A stretch of DNA of 64,000 nt, from NCBI RefSeq assembly GCF_000428985.1, contig NZ_AUAZ01000011.1:1-64000 (forward strand), read 5' to 3'. The notes under the pieces were generated by a model that ran no database searches, was not told where the DNA came from, and saw only the letters and a program-made list of their open reading frames with translations. Both the position numbers and the translations under genes were made by a program. Positions 19,276 to 28,681 of this stretch are shown piece after piece (the stretch's first letter is position 1; the number at the start of each line of letters is the position of its first letter). The DNA is from Marinobacterium litorale DSM 23545. GTDB taxonomy: Bacteria > Pseudomonadota > Gammaproteobacteria > Pseudomonadales > Balneatricaceae.

Positions 19276-20280
19276 ATGAGCGACCGTACCCTGAATACCG
19301 ATCCATTGATTGACCGCTTCGGTCGACAGGTCACCTACCTGCGGCTTTCGGTGACCGATCGCTGCGATTTTCGTTGTGTCTACTGCATGGCGGAGAAGAT
19401 GGAATTTTTGCCCCGTGCGGAAGTGCTCTCGTTGGAGGAGCTTTACGACGTGGCTGCGGCTTTTGTGAGGCGAGGTGTTCGCAAAATCCGTCTGACCGGC
19501 GGTGAACCGCTGGTCCGGCGTGACGTGATGACGCTGATTGAACGCCTGGGCCAGCTTCCTGTGGAATTGGTATTAACCACCAACGGCTCTCAACTGCCTG
19601 TTCATGCCGACGCACTGGTCAAGGCCGGTGTCAAACGCGTCAATATCAGTCTCGACTCTCTCAACCCTGAACGCTTTCATGAATTGACTCGCACCGGGCG
19701 GCTGGAAAAAGTGCTGGATGGGATCGAAGCGGCGCGGCAGGCCGGTTTTGAGCGGATTAAGCTTAACACCGTTGTACTCAAGGGGCGCAACGAAGATGAG
19801 GTGCTCGATCTGGTGGAGTTTGCCCGGCGCGGCGGACTCGATATCAGCTTTATCGAAGAGATGCCGCTGGGTCAGATCGTGGAACATGGCCGTGCCGAAA
19901 GTTTTTGTTCCAGTGATGAACTGCGAGAGCTGATCAGTAGCCGCTATCCGCTGGTCGAGAGTACTGAGAACACCGGTGGGCCTTCGCGTTATTTTCGCAT
20001 GGCGGATTCAGCGTCCCGGGTCGGTTTTATCTCCCCTCACAGCCACAATTTCTGCAGTGAATGCAATCGCGTGCGAGTGACCGTTGAGGGGCGCCTGTTG
20101 CTCTGCCTGGGGAACGAGCATTCGGTGGATCTGCGCGATGTTCTGCGCCGCTATCCCGGCGATGCGGGCAAGCTGGACCAGGCATTGGTGGACGCGATGG
20201 AGATTAAACCGGAGAAGCACGAGTTTGATCTGGACCAGGAACCCCAGATTCTACGCTTTATGAACATGACCGGCGGCTGA
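19276..20280 (+). CDS. moaA: GTP 3',8-cyclase MoaA
   Basis: MoaA is the radical-SAM enzyme that, with MoaC, turns GTP into cyclic pyranopterin monophosphate, the first step of molybdenum cofactor synthesis. ATG at 19276 behind GGAGAGAG gives 334 residues. The N-terminal cluster motif CDFRCVYC (CX3CX2C) and the C-terminal cluster [18 protein letters not shown] are intact; the protein ends in the required GG. It opens a moa/moe operon; the other MoaA partner, moaC, lies 3 kb downstream. Confidence 0.96.
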   Translation: MSDRTLNTDPLIDRFGRQVTYLRLSVTDRCDFRCVYCMAEKMEFLPRAEVLSLEELYDVAAAFVRRGVRKIRLTGGEPLVRRDVMTLIERLGQLPVELVLTTNGSQLPVHADALVKAGVKRVNISLDSLNPERFHELTRTGRLEKVLDGIEAARQAGFERIKLNTVVLKGRNEDEVLDLVEFARRGGLDISFIEEMPLGQIVEHGRAESFCSSDELRELISSRYPLVESTENTGGPSRYFRMADSASRVGFISPHSHNFCSECNRVRVTVEGRLLLCLGNEHSVDLRDVLRRYPGDAGKLDQALVDAMEIKPEKHEFDLDQEPQILRFMNMTGG

Positions 20281-20320
20281 TATCCCCGGTTTGAGTGTTG
20301 AGTCGAGTTGAGGAGAGCAG

Positions 20321-20863
20321 ATGGCTCACGTGACGGAAAAAGAGTTTATTCCACTCAGTATTGCGGTACTGACCGTATCGGACACCCGAACCTCCGAGAA
20401 TGACACGTCGGGAGATGTGCTGGTTGAGCGTCTGAAAAACGCCGGACACCAGTTGGCTGCTCGCTGTATTGTCAAAGATGATGTCTACCGTCTGCGGGCG
20501 CAGGTGTCAGTCTGGATCGCCGATCCGGAGATTCAGGTGGTCCTGCTGACCGGCGGTACGGGCTTTTCCCACCGCGACTCGACGCCGGAAGCGATCGCCC
20601 CGTTGCTGGATAAGCAGGTCGAGGGCTTTGGCGAGCTATTCCGTCACGTTTCCTGGCAGGAGATCGGTAGCTCCACAGTGCAATCGCGGGCATTGGCCGG
20701 TTTGGCCAATGGAACCCTGATTTTTTGTCTGCCGGGCTCCACCGGCGCCTGCCGAACAGGGTGGGACTCGATCATTTCGGAGCAGCTGGACAGTCGTCAT
20801 CGGCCCTGTAATTTTGTCGATACACTGATGCGTGCCCGGGACGAGAGGCGAGCGCTGTCATGA
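20321..20863 (+). CDS. moaB: Molybdenum cofactor protein MoaB (MogA/MoaB type)
   Basis: MoaB-type proteins bind molybdopterin and, in the related MogA, adenylylate it. The 180-residue product shows the MoCF-binding fold: [19 protein letters not shown], the [18 protein letters not shown] motif and [15 protein letters not shown]. The GGTG and SDTR elements mark the binding site. Stop and moeA start overlap as ATGA. Confidence 0.92.
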   Translation: MAHVTEKEFIPLSIAVLTVSDTRTSENDTSGDVLVERLKNAGHQLAARCIVKDDVYRLRAQVSVWIADPEIQVVLLTGGTGFSHRDSTPEAIAPLLDKQVEGFGELFRHVSWQEIGSSTVQSRALAGLANGTLIFCLPGSTGACRTGWDSIISEQLDSRHRPCNFVDTLMRARDERRALS

Positions 20864-22077
20864 GTTGCGAACAGCCGGGGCTGATCCCGCTGGAGAGTGC
20901 CCGAGAAGCGCTTCTGGAGCTCTGCATACCGACCCGTGAGACATGGGTTTGCCCGCTGGCGGACGCCTTGGGCCGGGTGCTGGCCGAGCCGATACGCTCT
21001 CAGATCGATGTGCCGCCAGCGGATAACAGCGCGATGGATGGCTATGCGTTGCGCACGTCAGATCTTGAGGACGCGGCTCCAACCCGGTTGCCGCTCAGCC
21101 AGCGGATAGCCGCCGGTGCACAGACCCGGCCTCTGGCTCCAGGGACCGCCGCACGTATTTTCACCGGGGCTGAGATACCGCCCGGCGCCGATGCTGTGGT
21201 GATGCAGGAGCAAGTGACCGAGGATGGCGATGCCGTGGTTTTACCGGAGGGTATCCGTCCCGGTCAGAACATACGACCGCGGGGGCAGGATATCAGCCGG
21301 GAGCAGGAGGTTATTGCTGCCGGACGGCGGCTCGACCCGGTGGCGCTGGGTGTGCTCGCTTCCATCGGGATTACCGAGGTTTGCGTCTACCGGCCGCTCA
21401 GGGTCGCTGTTTTGTCCACCGGTGATGAGCTGGTCGAACCGGGGCAACCACTGGCACCGGGCCAGATCTATAACTCCAACCGGTATCTACTGCAGGCGTT
21501 GATTCGCGAACAGGGTATGGAGCTGGTCGAGATCGGTTCTGTAGCGGATACCCGGGAGGCGACTGAAGCCGCTTTACAACGGGCGTCTGATGAGGCGGAT
21601 GTGATTTTGACCACCGGGGGCGTCTCGGTGGGGGAGGAGGATCATGTTCGGGCCGCTATCGAGCAATTGGGGCAGCTGCGGCTCTGGCGAATCAATATCA
21701 AACCGGGCAAGCCCTTCGCCGCCGGTGAGATTAACGGCGTACCGCTGTTCGGTCTGCCCGGCAATCCCGGCGGAGCCTTGATCACGTTCGCGCTGCTTGC
21801 GTTGCCCTGTCTGAAGAAACTGCAGGGTGCCGAGGTGCCCGCTGCGTTCTCGGTACCGGCAAAGTCCGGCTTTTCCCGTACCAAGGCGATCACCCGGGAT
21901 GAGTATCTGCGTGTGTATTGTGACTCTGAGGGTGTCATCCACCCGTATGCCAATCAGAGCTCCGGGATGCTCTCGGCGTTACTGCACAGTAATGGCCTGG
22001 CGCTGATTCCCGGTGGTCGTGTCGTGGCAGAGGGAACGCTGCTTGATTTCTACCCGTTAAGCAGTCTGTTGCGATGA
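20860..22077 (+). CDS. moeA: Molybdopterin molybdotransferase MoeA
   Basis: MoeA inserts molybdate into adenylylated molybdopterin. The 405-residue product has the family order: DVPPADNSAMDGYALR near residue 48, RIFTGAEIPPGADAVVMQE, a MogA-like domain with VLSTGDELVEPGQ and TTGGVSVGEEDHVR, and FGLPGNPGGALITF. The start overlaps the moaB stop by ATGA, indicating translational coupling. Confidence 0.95.
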   Translation: MSCEQPGLIPLESAREALLELCIPTRETWVCPLADALGRVLAEPIRSQIDVPPADNSAMDGYALRTSDLEDAAPTRLPLSQRIAAGAQTRPLAPGTAARIFTGAEIPPGADAVVMQEQVTEDGDAVVLPEGIRPGQNIRPRGQDISREQEVIAAGRRLDPVALGVLASIGITEVCVYRPLRVAVLSTGDELVEPGQPLAPGQIYNSNRYLLQALIREQGMELVEIGSVADTREATEAALQRASDEADVILTTGGVSVGEEDHVRAAIEQLGQLRLWRINIKPGKPFAAGEINGVPLFGLPGNPGGALITFALLALPCLKKLQGAEVPAAFSVPAKSGFSRTKAITRDEYLRVYCDSEGVIHPYANQSSGMLSALLHSNGLALIPGGRVVAEGTLLDFYPLSSLLR

Positions 22078-22114
22078 ATCCGCAGTTGAACATGAAAAGT
22101 GGTAAATAGTTGGC

Positions 22115-22120
22115 TAAAAT
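22115..22120 (+). promoter_or_regulatory. Possible -10 element before the acyltransferase gene
   Basis: TAAAAT followed by ATGCGCCC lies in the 84-bp gap after moeA. The -10 plus GC-rich discriminator resembles the rpsM and rplU promoters here, but no good -35 box sits 16-18 bp upstream. Confidence 0.3.
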
Positions 22121-22161
22121 ATGCGCCCTTTTGACGCGAAGTTCGAGGTTGCTGTCGGCGC

Positions 22162-23283
22162 ATGAGTGAACTAGATCTGGTGAACGATCCCTATCAGGCG
22201 ATTCGTCCCTATCGGGATGATGAGGTTGGGGAGATTCTGACCGGCCTGATATATAACGACGAATTCGTGCGTGCCATTACCCACTACCAGTTTCCGCGCC
22301 TGTCGGAATGGGCGGGATGGGTTGTGCGTCCCATCGTGCGTATCCTGTTGGCTGCCCGCATTGGCGACGTGTCAGACGTGCACGATTTTCAGAAGCTGGT
22401 GGCGAACTACATGGCGAAGATGATCTCTCGCACCACCACCCGTCTGACCTGCTCCGGAATTGAGCAACTCGATGAGGAGGAGGCATATCTCTTTGTTTCC
22501 AATCATCGGGATATCGCCATGGATCCGGCCTTCGTCAACTGGGTTCGCTACCAGTACGGTATGAGTACGGTGCGTATAGCGATTGGCGATAACCTGCTGC
22601 GCAAGCCTTACATCTCGGACCTGATGCGTTTGAACAAGAGTTTTATCGTCAATCGTTCAGCCCGGGGGCGTGAGATGATGACGGCGCTCAATCAGCTCTC
22701 CGCCTACATCGACCACAGCATTCAGAGTGGTCATTCAATCTGGATCGCTCAGCGTGAGGGACGAGCAAAGGATGGTAACGACCGCACCGATCCTGCGCTG
22801 TTAAAGATGTTTTACATGTCGCAGCGCAAACAGCGCAGTTTCTCCGAGGCGGTTGAGCGGCTGAATATTGTGCCGGTATCGATCTCCTACGAATATGACC
22901 CCTGTGATGCGAATAAAGCTAAGGAACTGGCGGCCAAAGCCAGTGGGGGCATCTATCAGAAGGCGGAATTCGAGGATATCGACAGTATCGTCAAAGGGAT
23001 CACCGGGGATAAAGGGCATGTGCATGTGGCGTTCGGTACGCCGCTAAAGGGGGACTTCGAAACCCCGGAACAGCTGGCGCTGGAGATCGATCGCCAGATC
23101 TATCTCAACTATCACTTGCATCCATCCAATTTGGCTGCTGCTGGAGAAACGGTTGCCGATGCAGATCTCGCTCGTTTCAACTCACATCTGGAGCGCGTAT
23201 CAGAAGGACCTGAACGCGAAATTATGAAGCAGATGTACGCCAATCCGGTCTTCAATCAGCGCCGGGCGCAGGGGGAGGTATGA
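22162..23283 (+). CDS. PlsC-like acyltransferase of unknown substrate, inside the Moco operon
   Basis: The 373-residue product shows the glycerolipid acyltransferase blocks: [15 protein letters not shown] (about residues 113-127), [30 protein letters not shown] and [13 protein letters not shown]. The spacing between the catalytic histidine and the following aspartate is HX5D rather than the usual HX4D. There is a hydrophobic segment near residues 50-66. Its stop overlaps moaC as ATGA, so it is bound into the cofactor operon. The substrate is unknown; phospholipid synthesis is the family role. Confidence 0.75.
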   Translation: MSELDLVNDPYQAIRPYRDDEVGEILTGLIYNDEFVRAITHYQFPRLSEWAGWVVRPIVRILLAARIGDVSDVHDFQKLVANYMAKMISRTTTRLTCSGIEQLDEEEAYLFVSNHRDIAMDPAFVNWVRYQYGMSTVRIAIGDNLLRKPYISDLMRLNKSFIVNRSARGREMMTALNQLSAYIDHSIQSGHSIWIAQREGRAKDGNDRTDPALLKMFYMSQRKQRSFSEAVERLNIVPVSISYEYDPCDANKAKELAAKASGGIYQKAEFEDIDSIVKGITGDKGHVHVAFGTPLKGDFETPEQLALEIDRQIYLNYHLHPSNLAAAGETVADADLARFNSHLERVSEGPEREIMKQMYANPVFNQRRAQGEV

Positions 23284-23762
23284 GTCGACTGACACACCTG
23301 GATGAAAGCGGTCGCGCGGCCATGGTTGATGTGTCGGAAAAGCCGGCTACAAGTCGGGAAGCCGTGGCGGAAGGGCGCGTTCGTATGCTTCCTGAAACCC
23401 TGAAACTGGTGATCGAGGGCGGGCATAAAAAGGGTGATGTACTCACTGTTGCGCGTATTGCCGGTATACAGGCCGCTAAACGGACTCATGAATTAATCCC
23501 GTTGTGTCATCCACTTATGCTGACCGGCATCCGGGTGGAGTTAACGCCCAATACCGATGAAAACTGCATCGATATACTGGCCAGCTGTCGTGTCAGTGGC
23601 CAGACCGGGGTCGAGATGGAAGCACTGACGGCCGCCTCGGTGGCCGCGCTGACGATCTACGATATGTGCAAGGCGGTGGATCGGTGGATGGAAATAGAGG
23701 GTGTTCGCCTGCGGGAGAAGCGGGGCGGAAAAAGCGGATCCTGGCAGCGGGGTGAGGAATGA
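23280..23762 (+). CDS. moaC: Cyclic pyranopterin monophosphate synthase MoaC
   Basis: MoaC converts the MoaA product to cyclic pyranopterin monophosphate. The 160-residue protein has [18 protein letters not shown], the [12 protein letters not shown] motif and [20 protein letters not shown], with the catalytic lysine in CKAVD. It overlaps the preceding acyltransferase and the following moaD, each by ATGA. Confidence 0.96.
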   Translation: MSRLTHLDESGRAAMVDVSEKPATSREAVAEGRVRMLPETLKLVIEGGHKKGDVLTVARIAGIQAAKRTHELIPLCHPLMLTGIRVELTPNTDENCIDILASCRVSGQTGVEMEALTAASVAALTIYDMCKAVDRWMEIEGVRLREKRGGKSGSWQRGEE

Positions 23763-24010
23763 AACTGGTCTATTTCGCCAGCGTAAGAGAAGCTCTGGGA
23801 GTCGGTGAGGAACAGCTGCCCCTCCCGCAGGGGGTAGGTACGGTCGGGCAACTGTCGGACTGGCTCTGCCGTGAGCGTGGAGAGCCCTGGTGTAAGGTAC
23901 TTGGGCAGGATCGGTTGCTGAGCGCTGTGAATCAGGAGATGTGTGGGCCAGAGCAGCCTCTCAATGACAGCGATGAAGTAGCGTTTTTTCCACCAGTGAC
24001 CGGAGGTTGA
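23759..24010 (+). CDS. moaD: Molybdopterin synthase sulfur carrier subunit MoaD
   Basis: MoaD is a ubiquitin-like protein whose C-terminal thiocarboxylate supplies sulfur to molybdopterin. The 83-residue product ends in the required GG (AFFPPVTGG) and starts [14 protein letters not shown]. The large synthase subunit gene, moaE, which usually follows, is not present here; plsC follows instead. Confidence 0.93.
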   Translation: MKLVYFASVREALGVGEEQLPLPQGVGTVGQLSDWLCRERGEPWCKVLGQDRLLSAVNQEMCGPEQPLNDSDEVAFFPPVTGG

Positions 24011-24011
24011 G

Positions 24012-24749
24012 TTGAGCCAGGGATCCAGGATTCTGCCGGCTATACGTTCGGCCTGTTACTACGCCGGGTTTTATCCGGTGACCATTGTGTATGCGCTTTT
24101 CTGCTTGATTGTCGGGCCCTTGCTCCCGTTTCGACCGCGTTTCGCGGTGCTCAGTAGTATCAACTACTTTTACATCGCCTGGCTGCGCATCTGCTGCGGC
24201 GTACGTGTTGAGGTTCAGGGGCGGGAAAATCTGCCGAAAGAGGGCGCTTATGTGGTAGTGGCCAACCATCAGAGTGAATGGGAAACGCTCTACCTGCAGT
24301 TGCTGGTGCGGCCCCAAGTGGTGGTGCTGAAAAAAGAGCTGCTCAAGATTCCTTTCTTTGGCTGGGCGCTTGCCTTGCTCAAACCCATCGCACTGGATCG
24401 TTCCGCACGAAGGGGGGCACTTAAACAGCTCCTGGAGCAGGGAACAGCGCGTCTGAAAGAGGGGTTACCTGTACTGATTTTTCCGCAGGGAACTCGGGTG
24501 CCTGTCGGTGAGTTGGGGCGGATGAACAAGGGGGGCGCGATGTTGGCCGCCCGTGCTGCGGTGCCGATCGTTCCATTGGTGCATAACGCGGGCCTCTACT
24601 GGCCCGGTAAATCGTTCCTGAAGTTCCCCGGTACCGTCCAGGTCAGAGTGGGTCCGGCGATACCCGGTGATAATGCCAGTGTGGATGAACTTCACAGTCA
24701 ATCTACCCAGTGGATGGAGCATCAGATGCGTGAAATCGGTGCCATTTGA
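24012..24749 (+). CDS. plsC: 1-acyl-sn-glycerol-3-phosphate acyltransferase
   Basis: PlsC makes phosphatidic acid at the inner membrane. The 245-residue product starts with TTG at 24012, with GGAGG 5 nt upstream and no ATG alternative near the N-terminus. It has a hydrophobic anchor (about residues 17-38), the catalytic NHQSEWE (HX4-type motif I), FPQGTRVPVGEL and VPIVPLVHNAG. It begins one base after moaD, so it is translated from the Moco operon transcript. Confidence 0.9.
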   Translation: MSQGSRILPAIRSACYYAGFYPVTIVYALFCLIVGPLLPFRPRFAVLSSINYFYIAWLRICCGVRVEVQGRENLPKEGAYVVVANHQSEWETLYLQLLVRPQVVVLKKELLKIPFFGWALALLKPIALDRSARRGALKQLLEQGTARLKEGLPVLIFPQGTRVPVGELGRMNKGGAMLAARAAVPIVPLVHNAGLYWPGKSFLKFPGTVQVRVGPAIPGDNASVDELHSQSTQWMEHQMREIGAI

Positions 24750-25025
24750 CGCCGATCTGTCGTGTTGTATCGCCCTTGACTGGTGCGCTCGTGCACTTTT
24801 TTCGTGCGTTCTGTGATGTTCTCGATTGATGGAGGATGAGCGGCAATCGTTATTTCGGGCGCGTTGCTCTCTCTTGGGTCGAAGATGTAACTCACTGAAA
24901 TTAAGGTTAATTTATTTTAGATAAGGGGTAAGCCAGTAACGCCACGACAAAAGGTGGCCCGATACTTGTATCGTCTTTGGTAACCGTACTCTTGGCGATA
25001 CGGCTAACTACAATTTGGAAATAGA
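24750..25025 (+). other. Non-coding stretch before the guanidine riboswitch
   Basis: No gene is visible here. GGTGC/GCACT around 24782-24796 followed by a run of T may be a weak plsC terminator. The section 24895-24945 is A/T-rich. A sigma-54-like element lies at 24955-24970 and a TACAAT hexamer at 25009-25014 has no matching -35 box. Confidence 0.5.
24955..24970 (+). promoter_or_regulatory. Possible sigma-54 promoter of the guanidine operon
   Basis: TGGCCCGATACTTGTA matches the -24/-12 consensus (TGGCACG-N4-TTGCA) at all but two positions. One mismatch, GT for GC at -12, falls on a conserved base. Transcription would begin near 24981, about 45 nt before the riboswitch. Nitrogen control would suit guanidine as a nitrogen source. 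Confidence 0.35.
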
Positions 25026-25150
25026 GCGCTAGGGTTCCGGTCATGCAACTGTTTCAGGCATGACGACTGGTCCGAGAGCACTCGACCTCTCAGCTGGAGC
25101 AGCTTTTGCTCGGCGATGGGTTACACGGCGGGACAAAAGCCCGGGAGACT
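25026..25150 (+). promoter_or_regulatory. Guanidine-I (ykkC) riboswitch
   Basis: The conserved ykkC elements occur in order: GCTAGGGTTCCGG (from 25028), a hairpin TCATGC/GCATGA (25041-25063), CTGGTCCGAGAGC (25067-25079), then ACACGGCGGGACAAAAGCCC and GGGAGA (25123-25148). This RNA class binds guanidinium and turns on guanidine export or degradation genes. It precedes an importer plus carboxylase operon by 86 nt. I see no T-run terminator after it; small hairpins (TTGGC/GCCAA and TTCGG/CCGAA) near the ribosome binding site suggest control of translation or another mechanism. Confidence 0.9.
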
Positions 25151-25235
25151 TGTTTGGCGTATTGGCCAAGAGTACTCCGTAGCAACCGTTAATCCATAAA
25201 CGCATTCGGGAACCGAAGCTGAAGAGGTCACACAC

Positions 25236-26291
25236 ATGAAGCTTTCTAGCAAAAAAGCCGCAGCACTGGCACTTTCCACAGCCCTTCTTTCCTCTCCCAC
25301 GTTCGCAAAAGACGATTTCAAGATCTGCTGGTCGATCTATGTCGGCTGGATGCCCTGGGCCTATGGTGCCGAAGAGGGGATCGTGCAGAAGTGGGCCGAC
25401 AAGTACGATATCAACATCGACGTGGTCCAGATTAACGACTACGTGGAATCGATCAACCAGTACACCGCCGGTGGCTTTGATGCCTGCACCATGACCAATA
25501 TGGATGCACTGACTATTCCCGCGGCTGGTGGCGTGGACAGCACCGCACTTATTGTTGGTGACTTCTCCAACGGTAATGATGGTGTTGTCCTCAAGGGCAA
25601 AGACTCTCTGGCGGATATCAAAGGCCAAAACGTTAACCTGGTAGAACTCAGTGTTTCCCACTATCTGCTGGCGCGTGGTCTGGAAACCGTCGGGATGTCT
25701 GAGGCCGATGTTCAAGTGGTTAACACCTCCGATGCCGACATGGTTGCTGTTTACGGCACTGACGATGTGACGGCGGTGACCACCTGGAACCCGCTGCTGA
25801 GCGAAATCACCGCCATGCCGGACTCGCATAAGGTATTCGACTCCTCCCAGATCCCCGGTGAGATCATCGACCTGTTGGTTGTTAACACCGATACCCTCGC
25901 GGAAAACCCGAAACTCGGCAAAGCGTTGACCGGCGCCTGGTACGAGATCATGGCTACGATGAGCGGTGAAGGCGCCGATGCCCAAGCGGCCCGTACTTAC
26001 ATGGCTCAGGCGTCCGGCACCGATCTGGCCGGTTACGATGCCCAGCTGGCCAGCACTGAAATGTTCTACACCCCTCAGTCCGCACTGGCACTGACCAACA
26101 GTGAGCAGTTGATGGAGACCATGCAAAACGTTGCGGAATTCTCCTTCGATCACGGCTTGCTCGGTGAGGGTGCGCCGGACGCCGGCTTTATCGGCATTGA
26201 AACCCCGGCCGGGGTCTACGGCAGCGAGAGCAACATCAAGCTGCGTTTTGATCCGACCTATATGCAGATGGCTGCCGACGGCGAACTCTAA
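25236..26291 (+). CDS. ABC transporter substrate-binding protein (probable guanidine importer)
   Basis: The 351-residue product has a signal peptide (hydrophobic core residues 8-20, likely cut after TFA) and the fold of the nitrate/sulfonate/taurine-type (NrtA/TauA) periplasmic binding proteins. An aromatic-rich N-terminal segment, ICWSIYVGWMPWAYGAEEG, probably contributes to a cation-binding pocket. GAAGAGG precedes the start. Its place directly behind a guanidine-I riboswitch and before guanidine degradation genes indicates guanidine uptake; the ligand itself cannot be read from sequence. Confidence 0.88.
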   Translation: MKLSSKKAAALALSTALLSSPTFAKDDFKICWSIYVGWMPWAYGAEEGIVQKWADKYDINIDVVQINDYVESINQYTAGGFDACTMTNMDALTIPAAGGVDSTALIVGDFSNGNDGVVLKGKDSLADIKGQNVNLVELSVSHYLLARGLETVGMSEADVQVVNTSDADMVAVYGTDDVTAVTTWNPLLSEITAMPDSHKVFDSSQIPGEIIDLLVVNTDTLAENPKLGKALTGAWYEIMATMSGEGADAQAARTYMAQASGTDLAGYDAQLASTEMFYTPQSALALTNSEQLMETMQNVAEFSFDHGLLGEGAPDAGFIGIETPAGVYGSESNIKLRFDPTYMQMAADGEL

Positions 26292-26339
26292 TCATCAGAA
26301 GAACCGATACGGGGGCACACGCCCCCGCAGGGATCTTTC

Positions 26340-27158
26340 ATGACACGCATGATCAACAAAACGCCGGGTTCGGTATTGCGGATGTCACTGGGGCTGTTGC
26401 CTTTTGTGCTGATCCTGCTGGTCTACATGGCCGGCTCCGATGCACGGCTGGAGCTGAACCCCAATGACAAGCTGCTGCCCAGCTTTACTCAGATGGGTGA
26501 TGCGATCCACCGAATGGCGTTCGAGCCCAGCAAGCGCACCGGGGAGTACCTGTTCTGGGCCGATACCGGTAGCAGTCTGACCCGGCTGGGGCTGGGGGTG
26601 GCCATCGCGGCGGTGGTCGGTCTGCTGCTGGGGATGGTTACCGGCGCATTACCGATGATCCGCGCCGGAATTTCGCCGTTGCTGACAGTGGTTTCACTGG
26701 TACCGCCGCTGGCGTTGCTGCCGATCCTGTTTATCGTGTTCGGCCTCGGTGAGCTGTCCAAGGTGGTGCTGATCGCCATCGGCATTACACCGTTTATCGC
26801 CCGCGATATTCAGCGCCGCACCGAAGAGATTCCAACCGAGCAGCTAGTGAAAGCCCAGACGCTGGGCGCCAGTACACTGCAGATTCTGATCCGGGTGGTA
26901 CTGCCCCAGCTGATGCCCAAGCTGATCGATGCCGTGCGCCTGTCACTGGGTGCCGGCTGGCTGTTCCTGATCGCCGCTGAGGCGATCGCCTCCACCGATG
27001 GTCTGGGTTATCGCATCTTCCTGGTGCGCCGTTACCTGTCGATGGATGTGATCCTGCCCTACGTGGCCTGGATCACGCTGCTGGCGTTCCTGCTGGATAT
27101 CGCCCTTGCCTGGGTAAGTCGCCGACTTTACCCCTGGAACGTACAAGGAGGCCGCTGA
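26340..27158 (+). CDS. ABC transporter permease (probable guanidine importer)
   Basis: The 272-residue product is an inner-membrane permease of the TauC/SsuC type with about six hydrophobic segments (first at residues 14-32). The EAA-like coupling loop is at VKAQTLGASTLQILIRVVLP. A periplasmic insertion follows TM1. Its stop overlaps the ATPase start as TGATG. Confidence 0.9.
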   Translation: MTRMINKTPGSVLRMSLGLLPFVLILLVYMAGSDARLELNPNDKLLPSFTQMGDAIHRMAFEPSKRTGEYLFWADTGSSLTRLGLGVAIAAVVGLLLGMVTGALPMIRAGISPLLTVVSLVPPLALLPILFIVFGLGELSKVVLIAIGITPFIARDIQRRTEEIPTEQLVKAQTLGASTLQILIRVVLPQLMPKLIDAVRLSLGAGWLFLIAAEAIASTDGLGYRIFLVRRYLSMDVILPYVAWITLLAFLLDIALAWVSRRLYPWNVQGGR

Positions 27159-27931
27159 TGATCGAAGCCAGAAACCTGTGGAAACGCTATGGCGACAACG
27201 TGGTGCTGGAACGGATCAACATGACAGTGGCCGAGGGGGAGTTTGTCACCATGGTCGGCACCTCCGGCTGCGGTAAAAGCACCTTTCTGAAGATGCTATT
27301 GGGCACCGAGTCCCCGTCCAGTGGTGAGCTGTTGCTAGACGGTCAGCCGATCCCGGATGAGCCGGGGCCCGATCGCGGCATCGTGTTCCAGCAATACTCG
27401 GTATTTCCTCATATGACCGTGCTGGAAAACGTGATGGCAGCGAAAGCCTTCGCTCGCAAGGGGCTGACCGGTTACCTGTTTGGCGCAGCGAAGCGTGAGG
27501 CTAAAGAGGAGGCTTGCGCCATTCTGGAGCAGGTGGGTCTGACCCAGGCCTTGAGCAAATACCCTCATGAACTCTCCGGCGGCATGAAACAGCGTCTGGC
27601 GATCGCCCAGGCACTGCTCGGCAAGCCACGGATTCTTTTGCTTGATGAGCCGTTCGGCGCACTGGACCCCGGCATTCGTGCCGATATGCACGAGCTGGTA
27701 CTGAACCTCTGGCAGCAGCACAAACTTACCGTGTTCATGGTCACCCATGACCTGAAAGAGGGCTTCTACCTGGGAACCCGACTCTGGGTATTCGACAAAC
27801 TGCGTCAGGACCCTCAGGCACCTAACGCGTATGGGGCCAGCATCACCTATGACCTGCCGGTGGGGGCGCTGGATCACGCCACTTACGAAGAGATCGACGA
27901 CAACCTGAGACCGGTGGTCAAAGCCGTCTAA
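27158..27931 (+). CDS. ABC transporter ATPase (probable guanidine importer)
   Basis: This 257-residue ATPase drives the importer. Walker A is GTSGCGKST at about residue 38, the signature is LSGGMKQRLAIAQAL, and Walker B is ILLLDEPFGALDP; the switch histidine is in VFMVTHDL. It is of the TauB/SsuB type. It follows the permease with a one-base overlap. Confidence 0.93.
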   Translation: MIEARNLWKRYGDNVVLERINMTVAEGEFVTMVGTSGCGKSTFLKMLLGTESPSSGELLLDGQPIPDEPGPDRGIVFQQYSVFPHMTVLENVMAAKAFARKGLTGYLFGAAKREAKEEACAILEQVGLTQALSKYPHELSGGMKQRLAIAQALLGKPRILLLDEPFGALDPGIRADMHELVLNLWQQHKLTVFMVTHDLKEGFYLGTRLWVFDKLRQDPQAPNAYGASITYDLPVGALDHATYEEIDDNLRPVVKAV

Positions 27932-27954
27932 TCGAGGTTGGAAGGAAACGAGAG

Positions 27955-28671
27955 ATGAACGAGATCAAATACGAAACCGAGATCGCCCCCGGCGGGCACT
28001 GGTCGCTGCGGCTGCGCAAAGGCACGCTGATGCGTCTGACCGATATCGACGGCGGTGCCAATGTGGGCATGCTGTTCTATAACCCGGAAAATCTGCTCGA
28101 GCGCTACAACGCGCCGGATACGCTGAAGTGTCAGCACACCTTCAAGCTGACACGCGGTCACTGCCTTTACTCCGATATGGGGCGCATCTTTGCGTCCATT
28201 GTCGAGGACAGCCTGGGCTGGCATGAGAGTGTCTGCGGCAACAGCCACGCCGATCAGGTCGCGGCGCGCTGGGGTAAACGCGATTATCAGGGGGATCGTA
28301 ACGACTGGCACCAGAACGGGTATGACGCCTTTCTGGTTGAGCTGGCGAAGTATGGCCTCACTCGCGCGGATATGGCGGCCAATATCAACTGGTTCAGCAA
28401 GGTTGCCACCGATGCCGAAGGCAATATGGCGCTGGAGCAGGCGCACAGCGCGCCCGGAAGCCAGGTCACCCTGCGTTTTGAGATGGATACATTGGTGCTG
28501 CTGCATACCTGTCCGCATCCGCTCAATACCTCTGATCAGTACCCGCGCAAACCGGTGAAAGTGGAACTGGGTGAGGCGGAGCCGGTGACCGACGATGATT
28601 ACTGCCTGAACTTCCGCCCGGAGAACCGGCGCGGCTTCCAGAACAACGCCCTCTATCATCTGGGCAAATAA
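27955..28671 (+). CDS. Carboxyguanidine deiminase subunit (urea carboxylase-associated protein 2 type)
   Basis: The 238-residue product is the larger of two related proteins once called urea carboxylase-associated proteins (DUF1989). In characterised guanidine systems the pair (CgdA/CgdB) removes ammonia from carboxyguanidine to give allophanate. Conserved residues visible are the [14 protein letters not shown] block, the cysteine and histidine in [20 protein letters not shown], and HESVCGNS. Which letter it deserves I leave open. AAGGAAACGAG precedes the start. Confidence 0.85.
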   Translation: MNEIKYETEIAPGGHWSLRLRKGTLMRLTDIDGGANVGMLFYNPENLLERYNAPDTLKCQHTFKLTRGHCLYSDMGRIFASIVEDSLGWHESVCGNSHADQVAARWGKRDYQGDRNDWHQNGYDAFLVELAKYGLTRADMAANINWFSKVATDAEGNMALEQAHSAPGSQVTLRFEMDTLVLLHTCPHPLNTSDQYPRKPVKVELGEAEPVTDDDYCLNFRPENRRGFQNNALYHLGK

Positions 28672-28681
28672 GGAGAGCGCC

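Noticed and set aside
24750-25235. A small gene in the gap before the guanidine operon
   Set aside because: No frame with a plausible start, ribosome binding site and conserved sequence; the part near 25026-25150 is explained by the riboswitch.
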